Assembly: GCA_028713595.1 (NCBI GenBank)
Contig: JAQTNZ010000012.1
Coordinates: 1 to 15,473 of the forward strand
Direction: 5' to 3'
Origin: Methylovulum sp.
GTDB lineage: Bacteria; Pseudomonadota; Gammaproteobacteria; Methylococcales; Methylomonadaceae
Length of the DNA: 15,473 bases
Shown here: piece by piece, positions 7,834-14,206 of the stretch
How positions within the stretch are numbered: the stretch's first letter is position 1
Layout of the letters: each line of letters starts with the position of its first letter
The notes under the pieces: generated by a model
Told to the model about the DNA's origin: nothing
The model's input: only the letters and a program-made list of their open reading frames with translations
Database searches by the model: none
Program-made: the position numbers and the translations under genes

Positions 7834-8175
7834 TTAGCCCATCCCCGTATCATTTTTTTCGCTGCCGGAACATTTAAAAGTCGTATTTTCGGCTATGTTG
7901 TGGTAATTTTTCACACTGGGCAACGGGTTAATTTCAGGCCTGACCAGTTGCCACTTTTCCTTTCGGGTCAGTTTCTTAATCTTATTTTCACGTTGGCTGG
8001 CAGAACTGCGGTTATGGTTGTTTTCAACATACAGCAGTTGCTTAGGTTGCCGCCCACGAAAATATTTCGCACCTTGTTGGCTGGCGTGTTGCGCAAAGCG
8101 TCTGGGCACATCTGTTGTGATGCCTGTATAAAGCGAACCATCACTGCATAAAATAATATAAACAGACCAATTCAT
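7834..8175 (-). CDS. GIY-YIG nuclease-fold protein (YhbQ/UPF0213 type)
   Basis: Small single-domain GIY-YIG protein. The two signature strands appear as VYI (5-7) and YTG (16-18) in WSVYIILCSDGSLYTGIT. The conserved arginines are in VPRRFAQH (Arg25/Arg26), and the catalytic-type glutamate is Glu63 in ASQRENKIKKLTRKEK. Bacterial members are putative structure-specific DNases of uncertain cell role. At 113 residues it is longer than many relatives: about 30 residues after the domain (INPLPSVKNYHN onward) form a polar tail I cannot assign. It converges with the HIT gene and is divergent from the protease-like gene, with only 24 bases between their starts, and I see no clear ribosome site. Confidence 0.88.
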   Translation of the reverse strand: MNWSVYIILCSDGSLYTGITTDVPRRFAQHASQQGAKYFRGRQPKQLLYVENNHNRSSASQRENKIKKLTRKEKWQLVRPEINPLPSVKNYHNIAENTTFKCSGSEKNDTGMG

Positions 8176-8199
8176 ACTAATGGATGGGTAGGGGGAATA

Positions 8200-8652
8200 A
8201 TGCCGGAATTATTGACAGACAAGCCTATATTGGGCTGGCGGGAATGGGTTGCGTTGCCTGAGCTGAATATCATGCAAATCAAGGCCAAAATTGACACAGG
8301 GGCGCGTTCATCGGCCTTACATGCGTTTACCATCGAGCCGTATCATAAAGGCGGTGAAGCCTGGGTGATGTTTGCCCTGCATCCTCTGCAAAAAAACCTC
8401 CACAAAGTGGTGGAATGCCATGCACCTGTGAAAGACCGGCGCATGGTTTCTGATTCTGGCGGGCATAAGCAACGCCGTTATGTGATAGACACCCAGTTGG
8501 TGATAGGGCAGTCCATTATCACCGCCGAAATGACCTTGACCAACCGTGACAGCATGTTGTTTCGGATGCTGATCGGGCGCACGGCGATGGCGCACCGTTT
8601 TTTGGTCGCACCGGAAGCGTCTTATTTACAGGGTAAGCCGCATTTGCCCTAG
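8200..8652 (+). CDS. Retropepsin-like aspartic protease family (RimB / PF05618)
   Basis: 150 residues of the family long labelled 'ATP-dependent zinc protease', now linked with a retropepsin fold. The key motif is AKIDTGARSSALHA with Asp32-Thr33-Gly34. The C-terminal FRMLIGRTAMAHRFLV is the second hallmark strand. Several family members sit with RimK-type ATP-grasp ligases that add glutamates to ribosomal protein S6, and RimB is a protease that cuts such tails. No rimK lies beside this gene here, so its partner must be elsewhere or absent. GGGGGA just before ATG 8200 is a strong ribosome site. It is divergent from the GIY-YIG gene. Confidence 0.87.
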   Translation: MPELLTDKPILGWREWVALPELNIMQIKAKIDTGARSSALHAFTIEPYHKGGEAWVMFALHPLQKNLHKVVECHAPVKDRRMVSDSGGHKQRRYVIDTQLVIGQSIITAEMTLTNRDSMLFRMLIGRTAMAHRFLVAPEASYLQGKPHLP

Positions 8653-8685
8653 GGTGAAGCGCGTTGCCGTTATTTTCTTGGTTTA

Positions 8686-8706
8686 AGACGTTGCGGTGCA
8701 ACGTCT
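8686..8706. terminator. Palindromic hairpin between convergent genes
   Basis: The same 9-bp stem as at 3386-3406 (AGACGTTGC / GCAACGTCT) with loop GGT. On the plus strand it is followed by TTTACGGTTTT, a moderate U-rich tail, so it can end the protease-family transcript. Being symmetrical, it may also serve nhaD arriving from the other side. Confidence 0.6.
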
Positions 8707-8730
8707 TTACGGTTTTGGGTTATTAACGGC

Positions 8731-10167
8731 TTAAAAAAACCGTTGGTTCAGCAAAAAGTGTACGCCGATGCTGCCAAAGAATCCGAGCAAGATAATCGGC
8801 ATCCATTTTAAATGCGTGCTAAACGTATACAAGCCCTTGGCTTGCCCCATCAGGCCCACGCCGGCTGCGGAGCCAATCGCCAGCAAGCTGCCGCCAACCC
8901 CGGCGGTTAAAGTCACTAACAGCCATTGGCCTTGGGAAATGTCCGGGTGCATGGTCAACACCGCATACATAATCGTGCCGTTGTCGATGAAGGCGGAGAA
9001 AATACCGACTAGGATATTCGCCACGGTCGGGTCGATTTGGGCGTACAAGAAATTCGAGGCCAGACCTAGGTAGCCCAGAAAGCTTAAGCCCGCGACGCTC
9101 ATCATGACCCCGTAGAAAAATAACAGGGTGTCCCATTCCAAATGGGCAACTTTTTCAAACACGTCGAAATCCTGTTTTTTATTCAGCAAATCCGGTGGTA
9201 TGTCTATGTCATCGGCATTGACCAATACCGCTTGCCCAGGGGTTTTTTGCAGATAGTAACTGAAAAATTTCAGGTAAGTCAGCCCCATCAACATGCCTGC
9301 CGCAGGTGGCAAATGCAGGAAGTTCTCAAAGCAAACGGCGGTGATGATGGTCAGCGAAAACAACACGATCATCGTGAAGGCACCGCGTTTCATCATGGGT
9401 TCTTCAATGGCGGCGGCAGGCTGTTCTTTAGGTACCCAAAAGTGCATTAATGCCGCCGGTAAGGCAAAATTGACCATCGCTGGAATCAGCAAGGAATAAA
9501 AACTGCCAAACGGCACCACGCCTTTTTGCCAAACCAGCAAGGTGGTGATGTCGCCAAACGGGCTGAACGACCCGCCCGCGTTGGTGGCGACAACGATATT
9601 GACGCAAGCGATACCGACAAAGCGTTTATTGCCTTTGCCCATCGCCAACACCACCGCGCCCATCAGCAAGGCGGTGGTCAAGTTGTTGCAGACGGAGGAC
9701 AAGAAAAACGCCATCCAGCCGGTGATCCAAAATAATTTCCGGTAGCTGAAGCTTTTACTTAACAGCCAGATCCGTAGGTTTTCAAAAATGCCCCGGTCTT
9801 CCATGGCATTAAGATAGGCCATTGATACCATGATAAACAAAAACAGCTCGGCAAAACCCTCCAGCGCGGTGCGGAAGGCGTGTCCGGCCAATTCGTCCAT
9901 ACCATTGGACACATACACCATCGAAATGAAAGCCCATATCAAGCTGGCTGCCAAAACCATCGGCTTTGATTTGCGCAATTCAGTGACTTCTTCCAGCATC
10001 GCCAAGACGTAAGCGAGGGAAAAAATAGCCAAGGCCAGATAACCGACCCAATGGTGGGTAAGGTTTAGCTGGGTTGCGGCGGACGCGTTTTCAGCGGCGT
10101 AAACTAACGACGGGAAGCCTAGAATAACGAAGCAAGATAAAAATGTTGGAATGAAACGTCTGACCAT
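8731..10167 (-). CDS. nhaD: Sodium/proton antiporter, NhaD family
   Basis: Exchanges cytoplasmic Na+ or Li+ for protons across the inner membrane, for salt and alkali tolerance. From ATG 10167 the protein has 478 residues and about a dozen hydrophobic segments. Hallmarks of NhaD in the ion-transporter superfamily are present: CNNLTTALLMGAVVLAMG, NAGGSFSPFGDITTLLVW and SAFIDNGTIMYAVLTM, with GVGGSLLAIGSAAGVGLMG near the end. I prefer ATG 10167 to GTG 10203 because MVRRFIPTFLSCFVILGFPSLVYA then AENA is a well-formed signal peptide, as in known NhaD proteins; neither start has a good ribosome site. A long foldable leader (10204-10379) separates it from the lipoprotein gene upstream on the same strand. 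Confidence 0.94.
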   Translation of the reverse strand: MVRRFIPTFLSCFVILGFPSLVYAAENASAATQLNLTHHWVGYLALAIFSLAYVLAMLEEVTELRKSKPMVLAASLIWAFISMVYVSNGMDELAGHAFRTALEGFAELFLFIMVSMAYLNAMEDRGIFENLRIWLLSKSFSYRKLFWITGWMAFFLSSVCNNLTTALLMGAVVLAMGKGNKRFVGIACVNIVVATNAGGSFSPFGDITTLLVWQKGVVPFGSFYSLLIPAMVNFALPAALMHFWVPKEQPAAAIEEPMMKRGAFTMIVLFSLTIITAVCFENFLHLPPAAGMLMGLTYLKFFSYYLQKTPGQAVLVNADDIDIPPDLLNKKQDFDVFEKVAHLEWDTLLFFYGVMMSVAGLSFLGYLGLASNFLYAQIDPTVANILVGIFSAFIDNGTIMYAVLTMHPDISQGQWLLVTLTAGVGGSLLAIGSAAGVGLMGQAKGLYTFSTHLKWMPIILLGFFGSIGVHFLLNQRFF

Positions 10168-10379
10168 GCGAGTTTGAAAAATAAGCGGATGAATGAAGGA
10201 CACTTTACTGGAATAATCCCGTCGCTACCAGCTAAAAAGCAGGAAAATCATCTTCTCCAAGGCTTTTTGGCCGGGCGGGATGGTTAGCGATACGGGTAAA
10301 GGAGAGCTTGCCCAACGCTAGGCATAGCTGTGGTGGCCCTAGCGTTGACGGGTAAAAAAATTAGGAAAAAAGTGGATGG
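10168..10379 (-). promoter_or_regulatory. Long foldable leader upstream of nhaD
   Basis: About 210 non-coding bases. The main element is a perfect 10-bp inverted repeat CAACGCTAGG / CCTAGCGTTG (10313-10347) with a 15-base loop. It is flanked by direct repeats ACGGGTAAA (10292-10300 and 10348-10356), and TCTCC / GGAGA (10254-10258, 10301-10305) can close an adjacent domain. Neither strand has a U-run after the stem, so it is not a simple terminator. A regulatory RNA or protein operator is possible; I match it to no known riboswitch. Confidence 0.4.
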
Positions 10380-10784
10380 CTATTTTACAAAACAGCTTTT
10401 TTCCGCATAAGCTTCGGCTTCTTTAAGTTGGGCGCGTAAGTCTTTGGATTGTTTGGGGTCACGGAAGACACCGCCGCTTTCACCCGGTGTGCTTTTTAGG
10501 TAGCTGAAAGTTTTTGCCGCTTCATAGTCGCTAAAGCTCAGTTTCTCGGCAATTTTGTCGATTTTGCAACCGCAGGCATATTGGTTGATATAGCTTAAGC
10601 CGCCATGTTGCGCCACGCAATTTAAGACATATTCGACGCGGTCACGGGTGGGAAAGTCGTTGACCAGAGGGGCTGCGGCAACGGGCACCGTTTCGGTGGC
10701 CGGTTGTTCGGGGATGGTCGAACAACCGACTGTTGCCGCGATAAAGGCAAAGGTTACAATAGTTAATAAAGGTGATGCTCGCAT
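10380..10784 (-). CDS. Cysteine-containing lipoprotein, function unknown
   Basis: From ATG 10784 it has 134 residues. MRASPLLTIVTFAFIAATVGC is a lipoprotein signal peptide, with Cys21 as the predicted lipidation site (lipobox TVGC). After a proline/alanine-rich linker (to about residue 45) comes a compact domain with four cysteines (56, 71, 73, 131) in LNCVAQHGG, YACGCKID and EKSCFVK, which could make disulfides or hold a metal. The middle carries YEAAKTFSYLKSTPGESGGVFRD. I do not recognise the family. The frame extends to 10817, but AGGG about 8 bases before ATG 10784 and the clean signal peptide favour the shorter form. The terminator-like hairpin at 10799-10824 precedes it. Confidence 0.82.
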   Translation of the reverse strand: MRASPLLTIVTFAFIAATVGCSTIPEQPATETVPVAAAPLVNDFPTRDRVEYVLNCVAQHGGLSYINQYACGCKIDKIAEKLSFSDYEAAKTFSYLKSTPGESGGVFRDPKQSKDLRAQLKEAEAYAEKSCFVK

Positions 10785-10798
10785 GGATAATGCCCTGA

Positions 10799-10824
10799 AA
10801 AATAAAAAGCCCCGCACAGAGGGG
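10799..10824 (-). terminator. Terminator-like hairpin in the lipoprotein leader
   Basis: On the minus strand CCCC (10824-10821), a 7-base loop and GGGG (10813-10810) are followed by CTTTTTATTTTT, the layout of an intrinsic terminator with a short stem. It lies just before the ribosome site of the lipoprotein gene, with only plus-strand mobA beyond it. It could be an attenuator, or the end of an unseen small minus-strand transcript. Confidence 0.45.
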
Positions 10825-10977
10825 ATATGAAAAGTGAAGCCTTAAGCCTAATCAGGCGGTCTGGTTATTTTACCCGAAATTAGAGGGTTTCTTATGCTAT
10901 CTGGGAAAAAACTTGTTTAACTATAAATTGGCAGCCGTTGTTGTTGACGGCACTTTATGAGGATATACCTTGTTTTT

Positions 10978-11568
10978 ATGAAAAATAAAGAAAAAGTGAC
11001 GGGCGTGATTTTGGCGGGCGGGCTGGCCAGACGTATGGGACATCAGGATAAGGGCTTGATAAGCTTTAAGGGGCAACCTTTGGTCAGCCATGCTATCAGC
11101 GCCATGTGGCCTGTGGTCGATGAGCTGTTGATTAATGCCAACCGCAATCTTGAAATTTACCGGCAATTTGGCTTGCCTGTCATCAGCGACCAGAGCGACA
11201 GTTTCGATGGCCCTTTGGCGGGTATCCTGACGGCAATGCTGTACAGCCAAACTGGGGTGTTGTTGGTCATGCCCTGTGATTCGCCGCTGATGCGGGTGGA
11301 GCTTTTGCAAGGGTTGGTGGATAGCCGCTATGAACACAACGCCGAAGTGGCGGTTGCCGTGGAGGGAGGGCGTTGGCATCCGGTGTTTTTGGCGCTCAAG
11401 ACCACGCTAAGAGAGGATTTGCAGGCCTATCTGGCGAGCGGTCAGCGTAAGGTTGAAGCGTGGCTGGCGCGACACTCTACCGTCACCGTTGATTTTAGCC
11501 TCCAAGCTGAGGTGTTTGTGAACGTCAATACGTTGGAGGAATTGTCGCGTTTGGAAGGGCAGGGCTGA
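10978..11568 (+). CDS. mobA: Molybdenum cofactor guanylyltransferase
   Basis: Transfers GMP from GTP to molybdopterin-molybdate, giving the bis-MGD cofactor used by DMSO-reductase-family enzymes such as nitrate reductase and formate dehydrogenase. From ATG 10978 it has 196 residues, close to the E. coli length. VILAGGLARRMG (10-21) and DKGL are the GTP-binding signature. Asp71 in VISDQ, the DGPLAGI segment and the metal-site MPCDSPLM (Asp101) follow, and HPVFLAL is conserved near the C-terminus. A start at ATG 10957 would add seven residues, but AGGAT at 10960 lies inside that extension and can serve ATG 10978, although its spacing is long. No moa, moe or molybdoenzyme gene is adjacent. It converges with the isocitrate dehydrogenase gene. 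Confidence 0.94.
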   Translation: MKNKEKVTGVILAGGLARRMGHQDKGLISFKGQPLVSHAISAMWPVVDELLINANRNLEIYRQFGLPVISDQSDSFDGPLAGILTAMLYSQTGVLLVMPCDSPLMRVELLQGLVDSRYEHNAEVAVAVEGGRWHPVFLALKTTLREDLQAYLASGQRKVEAWLARHSTVTVDFSLQAEVFVNVNTLEELSRLEGQG

Positions 11569-11588
11569 TAGCCCTAAATCTGGCGACT

Positions 11589-11629
11589 TTCACCACGAAG
11601 GCTGCACAGATGTTGTCCTTCGTGGTGAA
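11589..11629. terminator. Long stem-loop between convergent mobA and isocitrate dehydrogenase genes
   Basis: A perfect 13-bp stem TTCACCACGAAGG (11589-11601) / CCTTCGTGGTGAA (11617-11629) with a 15-base loop. It lies 21 bases past mobA and 27 bases before the end of the opposite gene, so it can act from both sides. The flanking U-runs are poor. A smaller hairpin AGGGCT-GAT-AGCCCT (11561-11575) overlaps the mobA stop. Confidence 0.6.
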
Positions 11630-11656
11630 TTGCTTGTGGCGGGAGGGAGCGGTTGG

Positions 11657-12667
11657 TTATTCTAGGGCCGCCGCTATCGCGCCGCCCATTTCCACTGTAC
11701 CCGCTTTGCTGTTGGGATTTAAATCCGGCGTGACATAGATACCCTCATTAACCACTTTTTCCACGGCCTTAACGATCCGTTCGGCGGCTTCGACTTCACC
11801 AATATGGCTTAACATCATAGCCCCGGCCATAATCACCGCCGTAGGGTTGGCGATGTTTTTGCCGGCAATGTCCGGTGCGCTGCCGTGTACGGCTTCAAAT
11901 AAGGCGGCATCGGCACCGATGTTGGCTCCTGGGATCAATCCCAAACCACCCACCAGGCCTGCCGTCAAATCAGACAAGATGTCGCCAAACATATTGGTGG
12001 TGACAATGACATCAAATTGTTTAGGGTTCATCACCAAGTGCATACAGGCGGCATCAATGATTTTTTCATCGAACTGGATGTCAGGGTAACGGGGGGCGAT
12101 TTCACGGGCGACATCCAAAAACAGGCCTTGGCTGAATTTGAGGATATTGGCTTTATGGCAGACGGTGACTTTTTGGCGGTGGTTGTCGCGGGCATATTGG
12201 AAAGCATATTCGACAATACGCTCGGATGCGGCGCGGGTGACGATGGCAAGGCTTTCGGCAATGTCTTTTTTGGGGCTTAGATAATGCTCCAAACCGACAT
12301 ACAGCCCTTCGGTGTTTTCGCGCACAATGACAATATCGACATCGTCATAACGGGTTTTGATGCCCGCCCAGCTTTTGGCCGGACGCACATTGGCGTATAA
12401 ATCGTATTTTTGGCGCAGGGCGACGTTAATGCTCCTAAAACCTGAGCCGACTACGGTGGTCAGCGGGCCTTTGAAAGCCACGCGGGTTTTGTCGAATGAG
12501 GCCATCGTTTCTTCCGGTAAGGGTGTGCCGAATTTTTCAAATGCAGACATGCCCGCGTAAGCTTCTTCCCATTCGATCTTAACGCCGGTGGCGTTTATCA
12601 CTTTTACCGCTTCATCCATAATGGATGGGCCAATGCCGTCACCTTTAATCAATGTAATTGTATGCAT
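11657..12667 (-). CDS. Isocitrate dehydrogenase, NAD-dependent type
   Basis: Member of the isocitrate/isopropylmalate dehydrogenase family: oxidative decarboxylation of isocitrate to 2-oxoglutarate. 336 residues from ATG 12667, chosen because GGAG sits seven bases upstream; the frame stays open to 12727. The substrate region SINVALRQKYDLYANVRP has Ser79, Asn81, Arg85 and Arg95; ENTEGLYVG has Tyr123; HKANILK has Lys172; and Asp205, Asp229 and Asp233 are the metal ligands. In the cofactor site, HGSAPDIAGKN has Asp266-Ile267 where NADP enzymes carry Lys-Tyr, which indicates NAD. The ENTEGLY segment favours isocitrate over isopropylmalate, and no leucine genes are nearby. Homoisocitrate or tartrate-type activity is less likely but not excluded. 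Confidence 0.9.
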   Translation of the reverse strand: MHTITLIKGDGIGPSIMDEAVKVINATGVKIEWEEAYAGMSAFEKFGTPLPEETMASFDKTRVAFKGPLTTVVGSGFRSINVALRQKYDLYANVRPAKSWAGIKTRYDDVDIVIVRENTEGLYVGLEHYLSPKKDIAESLAIVTRAASERIVEYAFQYARDNHRQKVTVCHKANILKFSQGLFLDVAREIAPRYPDIQFDEKIIDAACMHLVMNPKQFDVIVTTNMFGDILSDLTAGLVGGLGLIPGANIGADAALFEAVHGSAPDIAGKNIANPTAVIMAGAMMLSHIGEVEAAERIVKAVEKVVNEGIYVTPDLNPNSKAGTVEMGGAIAAALE

Positions 12668-12741
12668 TTTTTTCTCCGTGGGTTTAAAAATGGTTTTGCG
12701 CCTTTGGGGTGCGCACCTGCAAGACACAAAAGGTTAAGGCG

Positions 12742-12770
12742 GCATATTGTACTTTAACCGATATTGTCAA
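12742..12770 (-). promoter_or_regulatory. Possible promoter of the isocitrate dehydrogenase gene
   Basis: On the minus strand TTGACA (12770-12765) is a perfect -35 box. At 16-17 bases spacing comes AATATG or ATATGC, a poor -10. It leaves a leader of about 70 bases containing TGCGC / GCGCA arms. The -35 match is the main support. Confidence 0.35.
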
Positions 12771-13081
12771 TTATAAGGCGATTATCTAAGAGGTTAAATA
12801 GGGTGCTTGGCAAAATGAATGTTAAAAATGCTTAAGGCAAGCAATTTTTGCACCTAATAGTGTTTATTGGTTTGCAAGCCATGATGGGCGATGGGTAACG
12901 CCATCGGCATTGCCCGGTTTTATGTTGTAAAGATAGGGAGGGGAAAGTTAAGGGCAGTTGGGTTTGCTGTTGATAAATAGCCAGATTTTGCCGATCACTA
13001 TCAGGTGGCGGCCCGATTGTACTTATTTTCCATGAATTAATGCCATTCGCTTGATATTTTCACAAACTATCAGGTGACCTT
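12771..13081. other. Non-coding stretch upstream of the broken small gene
   Basis: No convincing reading frame. A perfect 6-bp hairpin CGATGG-GTAACG-CCATCG lies at 12889-12906. The direct repeat ACTATCAGGTG occurs at 12997-13007 and 13066-13076, the second providing the ribosome site of the small gene that follows. Confidence 0.4.
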
Positions 13082-13290
13082 ATGGTCATTAGCTCTAAGC
13101 GGTAGCGGTTGTTTTCGGGGTGTCCGTTGCCGCTTCCGTGGCAATGGCGGACAATGAAAGCCTGTATATGGCTAATTTGCAAGAGCGCCTGCAAATCGTC
13201 CCAACCCATCTTTCCTGCGCACAAACAGCCCAAGATGGTGCAACGATGAAAACCTGTGACCGATTGCAATGGCTACAGGTCTCAGGATGA
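13082..13290 (+). pseudogene. Small secreted-protein gene broken by one frameshift
   Basis: ATG 13082 has a strong ribosome site (AGGTGA four bases upstream) and reads MVISSKR before a TAG at 13103. Dropping back one base at 13102 opens a second frame reading VAVVFGVSVAASVAMA, then DNESLYMANLQERLQIV and on to TGA at 13288-13290. Joined, the two give a textbook signal peptide (MVISSKR, hydrophobic core, AMA before D) and a mature part of about 46 residues with two cysteines (SCAQTAQDG and MKTCDRL). I do not recognise the family. A one-base deletion (pseudogene or sequencing error) is the simplest reading; programmed -1 slippage is less likely, as no slippery heptamer is seen. Confidence 0.5.
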
Positions 13291-13358
13291 TGGCGTAAGC
13301 TTGCACCTACCCATCCAGTTCGTTCGCATTGTGTTAAAATTTGCCGATGTACTCTAAA

Positions 13359-13379
13359 CGGTCAAGTTTTCGGTTTTTT
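13359..13379 (+). repeat. Left arm of the long second-family inverted repeat
   Basis: GGTCAAGTTTTCGGTTTTT at about 13360-13378 matches the arm at 4384-4402 and is the complement of AAAAACTGAAAACTTGACC at 14120-14138 with one mismatch. The two arms enclose about 740 bp that hold the hairpin cassette and MITE copy C. Confidence 0.6.
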
Positions 13380-13412
13380 TCTCATTTTTATGGGGCGCGT
13401 TATCGCTATTAA

Positions 13413-13879
13413 CTGATGTTACGCAGTCATTTTTGCCGATATTGAAAAATGTAATAATGAATCGCTATCGCGATGATTCTTTTAATCGGGTTCTCGCACC
13501 CGAAAGCGAGGTACACTGCAAAACCCATCCTTGGGTTTTGCCCTTCGGGTTGTCACCAAATCCGCTCCTGGCGGATTTGTCTTTTGCTCCGCCAAAAGAA
13601 AGTACCCAAAGACAAATCCGCCGGGAGCGGATTTGGATGCGAAGCACACGCAGTGCGAGTGCCAGGAAGGCACGAGTCAGAAGGCGGCCCGGTTGCCGCT
13701 TCATCCTGCGCTCCTCGATTTTGTCGGGGGTCGGCAGAAGGGGCTTCCTGCCCTTTATGCCCTTTGGGTACTCTGCCGATGTGCGGCATCCCTGCCGCAC
13801 CCCTTCGGGCTAATCCCGACAAAACCTGCGGTGCTCGGCGCGACAAACGGGGGACAAGCACGTTACTGCGTAACGTCAG
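13413..13879. mobile_element. Hairpin-rich cassette bounded by a 15-bp inverted repeat
   Basis: Ends are CTGATGTTACGCAGT (13413-13427) and ACTGCGTAACGTCAG (13865-13879), one mismatch. Inside, from 13486 to 13824, perfect stems follow one another: TCGGGT/ACCCGA; CAAAACCCA/TGGGTTTTG (9 bp, 13519-13540); AAATCCGC/GCGGATTT (13558-13578 and again, inverted, 13614-13634); CTTTTG/CAAAAG; GCAC/GTGC; GTGCC/GGCAC; GCGGC/GCCGC; then an outer TTTTGTCGGG/CCCGACAAAA (13719-13728, 13815-13824) enclosing TCGGCAGA/TCTGCCGA and GTGCGGC/GCCGCAC plus a CTTCGG-type loop. Overlapping frames of 100-150 codons run on both strands, which is what GC-rich palindromes give, and I do not call any of them a gene. Function unknown; a structured RNA or transposable repeat is possible. 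Confidence 0.6.
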
Positions 13880-14102
13880 CTATTAAGTTAAGTATTTGTG
13901 ATTGTAATATCAACAAGATAGGATTAGCCGTCCGCCTGTCCCCAGACCACCCTTGTGGTGGAGCCTGTCGAAGGGTGGACGGTTAATCCGGTCATGGTTC
14001 GACAAGCTCACCACGAACGGATTAACTTACCACGACCTTAAATCAATAGCGTTTTCTATGTTATTAAAATAACAATTATATTCCATTAATTTAATGGCAG
14101 TG
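13876..14102. mobile_element. MITE-like element, copy C (227 bp)
   Basis: The left end is degenerate (TCAGCTATTAAGTTAA, 13876-13891) and the right end is TTAATTTAATGGCAGTG (14086-14102). The interior matches copies A and B: GATAGGATTAGCCG, the CCCCAGACCACCCTTGTGG segment shared with B, the TTCGACAAGCTCACCACGAACGG half-palindrome (14000-14019 region) and CTATGTTATT. Its left end overlaps the last four bases of the hairpin cassette. The decay of both ends suggests an older, immobile copy. Confidence 0.75.
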
Positions 14103-14118
14103 CCGCGTTCCCTACCAC

Positions 14119-14206
14119 TAAAAACTGAAAACTTGACCATTTGAAGCCTATATTTAAGCCATCCGGCGGGTTATGAGGTCGTCCGGCCTCCCTTGACACT
14201 AATAAC
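14119..14206. repeat. Right arm of the second repeat family and recQ leader
   Basis: AAAAACTGAAAACTTGACC (about 14120-14138) is the right arm facing 13360-13378, and CACTAAAAACTGAAAA onward to 14155 is nearly identical to 4457-4496. The remaining 50 bases before recQ contain GAGG / CCTC arms, and no convincing promoter or ribosome site. Confidence 0.55.

Noticed and set aside
10313..10347. Intrinsic terminator of the lipoprotein gene
   Set aside because: On the minus strand the T-rich run comes before the stem, not after it, so the order is wrong.
12668..12727. Twenty-residue N-terminal extension of isocitrate dehydrogenase
   Set aside because: The extension is basic and unlike the family, and ATG 12667 has its own GGAG ribosome site.
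13060..13269. Minus-strand frame of 69 codons
   Set aside because: It lies opposite the better-supported plus-strand small gene with a ribosome site and signal peptide; no motif or start signal seen.
13486..13824. CRISPR array
   Set aside because: The repeats are palindromes of different sequence, with no regular spacer length and no cas gene nearby.
13433..13986. Overlapping frames of 100-150 codons on both strands
   Set aside because: They all run through the palindromic cassette, several continue into MITE copy C, none has a convincing ribosome site, and they overlap one another. They look like by-products of GC-rich inverted repeats.
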